From: Odontesthes bonariensis
Taxonomy: Eukaryota; Chordata; Actinopteri; Atheriniformes; Atherinopsidae
Length of the DNA: 64,000 nucleotides
NCBI RefSeq assembly: GCF_027942865.1
Contig: NC_134520.1
Location: 6,335,501-6,399,500 of the forward strand
Direction of reading: 5' to 3'
This document shows, one piece after another, positions 55,998 through 64,000 of the stretch. The translations under genes were made by a program, and so were the position numbers. Under the pieces are notes generated by a model that saw only the letters and a list, made by a program, of their open reading frames with translations, did no database searches and was not told the origin of the DNA. The stretch's first letter is position 1, and the number at the start of each line of letters is the position of its first letter.

Positions 55998-58900
55998 TTA
56001 TGTTGAATCTATTGGGGAAAACTCCGGCCACTGGGATGGCTCAAGGAAGATGGCAGAGACTCCGCTGTAGAACCAAAGCCTTGGAAGGAAGCATTCCACC
56101 TCCCACGTGTTGGATGCTCGGTTGTAAACTTCCACTTCCACTCCGTAGTCTCCCTCCATTCCTTTCCAATGGCCTCCAGTGACAAACAGCCTCCCATTCA
56201 GGGTTACAAGGCCACCATTCTCATGGAGCATGTGAAGAAGCTGGACCTGAGCCGTAATGGTTAAAATTAGATTAGTGCAAAAAAAGATTCTTGTACTCTA
56301 TCGTTCAATTTCATTCCTACACTCAGCTGAGTTGTAGAGTTCTAGATCACTCATTTGTTTGCTGTCTAAGCCCACCTTCTGCCACATGTTTGCTTCTGGA
56401 TCATATGAGTAGACCTTCTTTGTGTTGTCAGCCACCAGATATATAGTTCCATCCACACAAACAGAACGAGGAGAGGACAGATACTTTGGGATGAAGGGTG
56501 AACAAACGCTGATCCAGTTATCTATAAAAAAAATTTCAACACATATAAATTGTTAGACTTTATACAGCACTCCCACTAAATTACATAAGAAGAGAAGAGT
56601 CTGTACACTTGAAAAAATATATATAAACTGTAACAACGGTACATAATGAGGTTAATCACTTATGATAAACATACAACCAGTGTTGTGCATTCATTATAAA
56701 GAGCGTTATTGTATTTTCTGTGAATTTCGACATGAACAACGCAGTTTTTAACTGGCAAATGTAAAAGGAGCACAGCTCGTTATTGCTGTGCTTTAAGATG
56801 TTCTTATCTCCAGAAAATGTGCCTTGCTGACTTGTGCCTGCACCCTGCTCATGGGTGCTTCAGCAGGAGCCCCACACCTTTCAATGATTTCTGCACCAGT
56901 CAGGCATAAATGCCATATAAATAACTAATGGAGCTGCAGTAGGACAATTACAGACATACATAGTTATCTTGGTACAACTACGCAGCAACTCCCACAGCGC
57001 ACAGCACCACAGAAATTGATAAAAAATGGGCATATCAAAGGACAGCTTTAAATCCCTCTTACAGAGGATAGCTGTAACTCAGGAAGTTGTAAACTGAAAG
57101 TCAGAGGAGAGCATCTGTAATGTAAGTTGAACTTTTGTTTTGGCCTCACCTCAAGTCAATTGGTTATCTTTGGGATTGTGAACTTAGTGCAGAATTTCAA
57201 ATGCTGACTTCTGAACATGAATTAGTTCAGTTTTAATCTGTGTGAACAGAGCTTTGAACTAGTTCTTGTGACGTGCAGACCAGCCTAATTCTGAAAAAGT
57301 TTAGATGGTTTGATTTTTATTTTATTGCAGATGATATGAACCCAAGATATTTCAAGTTTTGTCTAATTTTCTTAATCTACCTTTTTTAATATACTTTATT
57401 TTTATCTCACGCCTGTAGCACATAAAACACATACTGGCACAGAAAAAGCATTTACCACTTTCTAATGTTACTATTCCTTCTCCCAACGCTTAAAAGAAGT
57501 TCTGGAATTGAAACTATCAAGAGTTTCGTGAATTAAGTTTTTTCATTCTTCGTGCAAACACTTCTTATGGTGTGCAACATTACAAGGCTATCATTGTTGC
57601 TTTTTTCATTTAATTTAGTTCATTTGGGGCAGGACTGCAGGCTGACTAGTCTAGTACCTGTACCCCCTTCTTCCTCACCCATGTCTATGTAATGCATGAA
57701 GAATATGGTTCTGAATGGTTCCCTTGAAAAATGGATTAATGTTCCTGGAAAAGATGACTTCATGAAGGCAACATTTTTTTCCTCTAAAATTGCATTGTAC
57801 ATTTTTGCATCAATGCTGCCATCAAAGAAGTGTAAAAGAGCTTTTTTTGTTTTTTTTTCTCATGTACTAGTACTAAATTGCCCTGTCCTAACTTTCTTGG
57901 AATGTGCTACAGTACTAAAAGACACAATTGAATAATTACTAATAATTTAAATTAAGTTTTAAGAGAGATAACATTTAATTTCTTGGGTTCAAATAGCCTG
58001 GACTTAATTAAATGTTCAAATCAATTTAAGCAAGCAAAACGAGCAGAAAATTTAAATTGGGGTATTATTCAAAAGAGTTTCAACAGAAACTGGAGTAGAG
58101 ATGAATCCATCAATAAGACTGCAATCATTGTGGAAACATTACAATTTTTTAATTTTTAATTCTTATTGTAAAGCTGTTGCTAGTAAGATGTGAATAAAAG
58201 AAGTTACATTGGAGAGCTGGAGTTTTATCTTACAGCAGCAATATGGTTCTCAAAGCATTTTTACCTATAACAGGGTTGTAGCACTGCATGGTCAGTGCAT
58301 TGTATTTCACTGCACATGATCCAATCACATAGAGCTTCCCATGACAGGCTGTGGCCGTGAAGTTGGTCACGTATTTTAAAGCAGGACATGTCAAAGCCCA
58401 TGTGTTGTTGTAAGGGTCATAATGCTCAACCTCAACGTGGTCCATTGTTGTACCTAAAGGAAAAGAAAAATAATCACCAGTGATTAATGTTTAACAGGAG
58501 CAGTGTATATATATGTATATATATGTGTGTGTGTGTAAAGAATACTTTTAGCAATATTTCACCACAAGGGAGCCAATTCTTAAAAACTATCACCTTTTGG
58601 GGACAGGGATAATAAACTGAGGAGCAGATGAGCTCCCAGAATTTGTCAGTTTTTTTTTTTACTGTACTGCAGCTTTAAGGCACCACATGAAGCACAATAT
58701 GTATTTTCTTACCTCCAATGACATAAATCTCCCCGTTAAGTGTTGCCGATGTGTGGTTAGTCCGAGGTCGGAGCATGGGTGCCACAGTAACCCATCTCCC
58801 TTCTCTTGTGATGTACTTCCAGGTCTCTGTAGTCGACCAGGTGTTGGTATTCGAACCTCGTGAGCCCCCTGTCACACAAATAAAAGCACTTAATCAAAAT

Positions 58901-60625
58901 CTGACATTGTTTTGCATTCCTTGCAAGAGAAAGTAGAGAGAATCATTCGAAGATGCTTGGTTTTGATTGATATCACTAAAAGTTTCTGTTTTAGAATGTT
59001 TCATACTAACCTGTAACATAGACATCATTATTTAAGGACACCATGGAGTAACCCCACTTGTTGGGATTGGGAAAATTAGGGAGCTCATGCCACTGTTCTG
59101 CAGATGGAAAAGTGACGGAAGTTAATGATGAGAAGCACTCAGAGAGAGATAGGAAAACTAGATATAAAGATTTATAAATACAGTAATACAGTGTGTATGA
59201 TGAAAAATATGCAAAGAACCAAAAATATTATTCAAGAAGATTTTAGTAACTAAGTCAGAGCTGGTTATTGGCTTTCATTCTTCAACAGTTAAGTGTAAAA
59301 AGGGATGTATCAATCTTTTCCTTACATACATGTTTGTAAAAACGTAACATGGGAACCTTCTGCCAGCATGCACAATAAATTTGAGGAACTGAGAAGATGA
59401 TCCAATTTTGTCACACCCAGAACACATTTCTCCAAAGCTATTTTTCTATCAACACTACATTCAACAACCTATGATGTCTGCCAAATGGTTTAAGGAAGCC
59501 AGACAGATGGTTCCCAACAAACTTGGAAAAAAATCTTAATTTCTAATAGATGGAAGAATATCTTACTTGTATTTGTGTTGTAGAAGGCACAGTTCCGAGA
59601 CAGTAGTCTCTGAAGTCTTGGGTCTCTGTCTTCGTCTTCTTCAGAATCATCTTCATCGTCCTCATCATCCAGTGAACGACCTCCCATCACAAACAGCACT
59701 TCTTGCAGGTTGGGCTGTGGACTCTGACAGTTAGGTCTGTCAGAATATTTTGGTGCCAAATCCATTTTCTAAAACGATAAAGGTTTAATAATGTTTTAGT
59801 AAAATCTACTGCGATCGAACACAGAAAAAAGACATGCATGAACTCGCCGACCTCTCTGTGTATTTTTTCAACAGCCTCCCTGCTGCTGGGAGAGGCTTGC
59901 ACCAGATTGTCCTTCAGCAGAGTGTCAGCCAGGTAGCTGAGACTGAGCAGAGAGAGACGTGATAAGTTGAGGAGTTCAGGAAGGTGTTCGAGTCGAGACT
60001 CCTTTTGATCCTCAACCCATTTCAGAATGGCTTCAACACGAGTGCACACTGAACGGATTTGTAGTCCTTCATCAGACAAGCAGGCAACTAGCCTGTCTTT
60101 TCCTAGTAATAGGAACTCCTCACCTTGTTGTACAGCCTCAAAATTCTCCAGGAGGAAGGCCCATGCTTTGGCCACCACCTCAGGGCATCCATGGATCTCC
60201 CCAAACTCCAGGATTCCCAGACAGTTGGTAGCATCGATCTGGTGCTGAAGGTATCGGCTGCACACAGCTCGCACTGTCTGAAACTGCAGCTTGCTGGAGG
60301 TGCAGATCAACCCCTCCACGTTGCTTTGGTTGATAGTCAGTTTGCCTGTGTAGACGAAGTCAAGTAAGCAACTGAGTATGTCAGGATCAACATCATGAAG
60401 CTCCACATGTGCAGCTATGCTCTCCACAAAGTCCCCCGAGAACATAGAGCGGAAGTACATGCTACAGAGGGCCAGCACTCCACGGTGACAAGGAAAATCC
60501 CTCCCACCCGCGCTCAGTGTTACATCAACAAGTTTGGGGTGAGAGCAGAGTGAACGCAAGCCTTCCAGGATGTTCTGGGGATGGGAGGACAGGCAGAAGT
60601 CCAGGTCATCCACATTGCGCACCAT
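55998..60625 (-). CDS. klhl30: klhl30, BTB-BACK-kelch protein
   Basis: Kelch-like protein 30, a putative substrate adaptor of a Cullin-3 ubiquitin ligase by family analogy. Seven coding exons: 59852-60625, 59567-59768, 59011-59097, 58713-58868, 58265-58453, 56376-56521, 55998-56246; 1803 nt, 600 aa plus stop, phases consistent. Exon 1 starts [10 protein letters not shown], the KLHL30 start. It holds BTB (about residues 30-130: [44 protein letters not shown]) and BACK (about 135-240: [29 protein letters not shown]). Later exons carry the kelch blades: [92 protein letters not shown] and [10 protein letters not shown]. Human KLHL30 is 578 aa; the extra length is largely an acidic stretch in exon 2. 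Confidence 0.95.
56522..58264. other. klhl30 intron 5, no recognised element
   Basis: 1.7-kb AT-rich intron. No coding or repeat signal that I can name. Confidence 0.5.
59567..59768 (-). other. klhl30: klhl30 exon 2: acidic loop and first kelch strand
   Basis: Carries [14 protein letters not shown], then a run of 16 residues that are nearly all Asp or Glu ([16 protein letters not shown]), then [12 protein letters not shown]. The acidic run is longer than the Glu-rich loop at the same place in human KLHL30. Confidence 0.88.
59852..60625 (-). other. klhl30: klhl30 exon 1: BTB and BACK domains
   Basis: A single 258-codon exon with the ATG at 60625. It ends KIHRE before GTCGGCG. The next exon starts with KMDLAPKYS at 59768. 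The donor is not a strong match, but the frame runs out soon after and phase 0 fits. Confidence 0.9.
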
Positions 60626-62655
60626 GATCAGCTTCAGTCCAAAATGTAAAAAGAAACTCTCCTGTCAGCAGGGATGGCCAACAACTGAGGTTATCACTTA
60701 CCTAAAAGCACAGAAGAAAAACAAGAAGAGCTAAACACTTAAACACTAACCAGCCAATGTTTATTTGTTCAAAAAACATTTAAACTATTGGAATTTAGCA
60801 GTTCTTACTGAATATTTTATCTAGGAGAAACATTTACAGTCACTGTATCATACAGAGACATGAGCAGTCAAGAGAAATGGTTTGTAATTATCAAACAAAC
60901 TTACTTATGTTACTTATCTTATTAGAAAAATATTCCTTATCATATCTAACGCATAAAGGATCTTTCAAATGTAACACTGTTATTAGAAGGACGGCAAAGT
61001 ATTTTTGGCAAGTGATTGGTACGACGGTATGATTATTTCCTAAAGCTAACAGTGAAATTTCCTGTCATTATCGCAAAATTTAAGAAAGAATCAACAGCAA
61101 GAACAACATAAAAACCTTACCCACGTTTCACAGAATGAAAATGATGGCTCATCCTTCCAGTAAAAAAAAAAAAATCTGTAGCCGCAGCTTAGATCAGCAT
61201 GGAGTGGGCAGCATGGCGAAAAGCTTCTGCCAAGTCATTGGGGTGGACTGCCTGTCGCGTACACAGCTATTCTTAGGTCTGACAGAGACGCTGTGCTGAA
61301 GTCAAATTCCAAACAAGTTTGAGACCCACAGCTGCTATCACAGGCACGTGTTTTGGATTGTCTAAACAGGCCAGGAAGCTTGTAAAGGAGATAAATGAAG
61401 CAGCACCAATAACTGGAAATGAACAACGGAATAACAATATGGCTATGATAAAAAAGTTTATTATTAAATGCAAAAACTGTATTGTCAGTGAGTTAAGGTA
61501 TGTTAAGTTTGATATATTGTGTCTCTAAAATATCATTAAAACATCAAAGAAAATGTTACATCAAAGAAATTATATTTTAGAATGTGTCCATAGTAAATAA
61601 TTTAAACCTGTGTAGTGATTTATCAGGTAATGTCAGAATTGGGTCTTTTTCTGTTAGACACTGGATTTTAAACTTTGTTGTGAACATTCAACATTAAATG
61701 CTTTCTCAGACAGAGTAAAACAAAAATGTTTTCTTTAAGAAGAGAAAACTGATATCTTTGATATCGGAGTTCAATTCCAAAAATATTAAAGGGGAACTGC
61801 AGTATTTTCAACATTAAGCCTCTTTTCTGAGTCGTCTGCAATGTTTTAGAACCCCCCTCACCGCTTTTTTGATGTTTACTGCTGTCTCCGGTATTTGCCT
61901 AATTTTGATTCTTCTCAACCTGCTTCAGAATGGCAAGTCATGCGCGTGTCCAAAAAGGTCCGTAAAAGCACAATAAACGTCCATTTTCAAAATAATCAAC
62001 TCACCGGAGTGGTTACTGGTGTGCACTGGTAATCCATATTAAATTTCGTTGCGAAAAGTTGCTTCTGTCGTGTTTTATTTGGCAGCTCGTTCATGCTCGC
62101 ACTATTTTCTTAGCGGTGGCGGAGTAATATCAACGAACATCCAGTACAAAATGTCAATGTCAATGTTTTGGACATGCGCATGACTTGCCATTCTGAAGCA
62201 GGTTGAGAAGAATCAAAATTAGGCAAATACCGGAGACAGCAGTAAACATCAAAAAAGCGGTGAGGGGGGTGCTAAAACATTGCAGACGACTCATAAAAGA
62301 GGTAAAAATACCGCAGTTCCCCTTTAAGTTATTACAACAGACACATTTGAACAAACTTTTACAAAAATTCATTAACAAACTCCAAATTTCTGAAATGTGT
62401 TGATATTTAATTTGTAAACATAATTAAACAAAAGAGTAAAAAAATTTTTAAAAAATTACAATTCAGATCAAATAATATCAGATGAAATAGGTCAAATAAA
62501 CACAGCTAAGAGACTAGCTAAGCATTCGGTGCCAACTTCTGGACAACTGCTACACTAGAGACAGCTCATTTCATAAAGTTTTATGGTCTGACACCCAACC
62601 CCAATGTTATTCAATGACAAAGTGTACAAAAATATAAAAAAGATGACACAAGCAA
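60626..62655. other. klhl30-espnl intergenic region
   Basis: 2.0 kb holding the klhl30 5' UTR and promoter and the espnl 3' UTR. The only recognised element is the MITE at 61790-62323. Confidence 0.5.
61790..62323. mobile_element. Complete 534-bp MITE with long inverted repeats and TTAA target site
   Basis: Flanked by TTAA on both sides (61786-61789 and 62324-62327). The termini are AGGGGAACTGC and GCAGTTCCCCT, and inverted similarity extends about 150-170 bp inward (CGCTTTTTTGATGTTTACTG on the left matches CAGTAAACATCAAAAAAGCG on the right). There is no coding capacity. TTAA targeting points to the piggyBac or Kolobok superfamilies. Confidence 0.88.
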
Positions 62656-64000
62656 CTACTCAAAATAAAAAATCTCTGCCTCTTTCTCTTTCCAAAAAGC
62701 AAAACTACGGTCAATATATTGACAAATTTCCTCATTGCTGAAACTGGAAATATCAGTTCCGCCATATAGCATCCCCTCATCCGGCGTAGGTGTCTGTACT
62801 ATGACTTTAGGGACCTGTCTGACCTCTGGAAGGCTGTGTTTCACCACTTCTGCAGTGTCTTCAGACTGAGTCACAGTGTTCCCAAAGAACTTAACTTTAA
62901 TGTCCTCAAAACCATCCTTCCACTCACGGTTTCCAGCCTCAATGTCCTGTATGACAGCCTTATGAAAGTCTCTGACCACCTCCCAGGGGAACCTCCCCAC
63001 ACGGTCGAACACCTCGAAACACAGCAGATGTCTCATTTTGCGTTCATCTACTGGCAGATCCAACTCCAGGATGTGAAAGTAGCCCAACATGAAGAGATCC
63101 AGGGTCAGGCTGTCATACTCTACAGGCACCCCATCCAGACGAGGTAAGAACTGCTCTGGGGAGAAGAGGGCTTTCTGTCTGTGGAGCCTGTGCATGACAC
63201 TACATGGTTAGAAATGGTTTATAAACACATGGCAGTAGTGCCAACTAAAGTACTGTAGGTGAAAGTCACTAAGGTTGGTCCGAATAGTTGCTAGATATGT
63301 AGCCGTTTGGAAAAAAAACAAAGGTTGCTAAAGGAGTCTGAAAAGCACTGAGTGAAAAAAATCTGAAGCAAAAGTGATTTTGATTTTAAATCATATTTTA
63401 GAATTCGAAAGCTGACTTTGCTTAAAATTAAACACTTTCTCAAAAGTTTTTACTCCTCCTCTATGTGCCACCTATTGTGATTATGTTGAAGACCAGTATT
63501 GATGGCAAGACATCCAGCCTTACCTGCGAATCTGTCTGGAAGGGACACTGGAGATCATTTTCCTCCAGTTTCCTAGCATCTTGTTGACGGCACTCCTCTG
63601 CTTGAAGAAATGTCCAAGGGAACTGTTCATCATCTTTGACTGGGCATTCACTGTACTGCCCGTATGAACAGAACCAGACTTGTCGCCCATGTCAGGGTTT
63701 CCATCGCTCATCTTCCTCTCCCCAGCATCTCTGCTCTTCAGAGTCACTGTGTAAGCAGATTTCTTCCAGTGGCCTAAAAACAGAACGACTATACGCTCCT
63801 TTCTAAGGCTGGTAGTTTCTTGAACATCTGCAACATTTTCATCATAATCAATGCCAGAGTCGCTGTTCTGGTCTGTTTCAGTGGCTGGCTTTAAAACTTT
63901 AAGCTTTTTGTCTGAAAATGCGGTATCAAGCGGTGTGGAAGGAGGCAACACGACAGCCTCCTCCGGCTGATCTGACAAAGATGAGTTCTGGGTCTCAAAG
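62656..64000 (-). CDS. espnl: probable espnl (espin-like), last two exons, 5' part off window
   Basis: Two exons are visible. The last, 62656-63187 (177 codons plus TAG), is entered through ATGCACAG|G. The one before it, 63524 to beyond 64000, ends at CGCAG|GTAAGG in phase 2. The join reads SRQIRRLHRQKALFSPE. The last exon has LFMLGYFHILELDLPVDE, MRHLLCFEVFDRVGRFPWE, DFHKAVIQDI and WKDGFEDIKVKFFG, and ends in an acidic helix. The upstream exon is low-complexity and Ser/Asp-rich, then FFKQRSAVNKMLGNWRKM. The ankyrin repeats of espin proteins would lie off the right edge. The identification rests on resemblance to the espin-like C terminus as I remember it and on synteny: ESPNL lies just upstream of KLHL30 on the same strand in human. 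No membrane segment is seen. Confidence 0.6.

Noticed and set aside
58501..58540. ATATATGTATATATGTGTGT tract as a regulatory site
   Set aside because: Simple AT/GT microsatellite in a klhl30 intron.

Overview
The window looks like nuclear genomic DNA of a ray-finned (probably percomorph) teleost. The genes are split into many short exons with GT/AG borders. The introns carry fish-type repeats: Rex1 and L2 LINEs, a dispersed repeat ending in (GGAT)n, a solo LTR, TTAA-target MITEs and Tc1-like debris. There is no sign of bacterial or organellar sequence. All exon borders below were read by eye from reading frame, splice signals and phase; nothing was aligned by software.

Four protein-coding genes lie on the minus strand, head to tail. 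In transcription order (right to left) they are: the 3' end of an espin-like gene (espnl, 62656-64000, running off the right edge); klhl30 (55998-60625, complete, 7 coding exons, 600 aa); crocc2 (25452-55147, complete, 36 coding exons, 1947 aa, rootletin-type coiled coil); and sned1 (4802-23823, 23 coding exons, about 1094 residues in the window, 3' end beyond or before the left edge). The human orthologues of all four are on 2q37.3, so this is a conserved linkage group.

Layout: 1-3475 is a nearly full-length Rex1-like LINE on the plus strand. 3476-4801 is presumed sned1 intron with an isolated THAP-type zinc-finger reading frame. 4802-23823 is sned1 (fibronectin III, EGF, sushi, EGF, NIDO, signal peptide, from low to high coordinate). 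23824-25451 is the sned1-crocc2 intergenic region. 25452-55147 is crocc2, with an 8.5-kb third intron full of repeat debris. 55148-55997 is the crocc2 promoter region and klhl30 3' flank. 55998-60625 is klhl30. 60626-62655 is the klhl30-espnl intergenic region with a 534-bp MITE.

Functionally the genes are not a pathway. sned1 encodes a secreted matrix protein, crocc2 a ciliary-rootlet protein, klhl30 a putative Cullin-3 adaptor, and espnl an actin-associated hair-cell-type protein. The most unusual local structure is in sned1: a 5'-truncated Rex1 insertion flanked by identical 157-bp direct repeats that duplicate most of an EGF-coding exon together with its splice acceptor. I found no evidence for an undescribed multi-gene system; the novelty here is in transposon structure and exon architecture.
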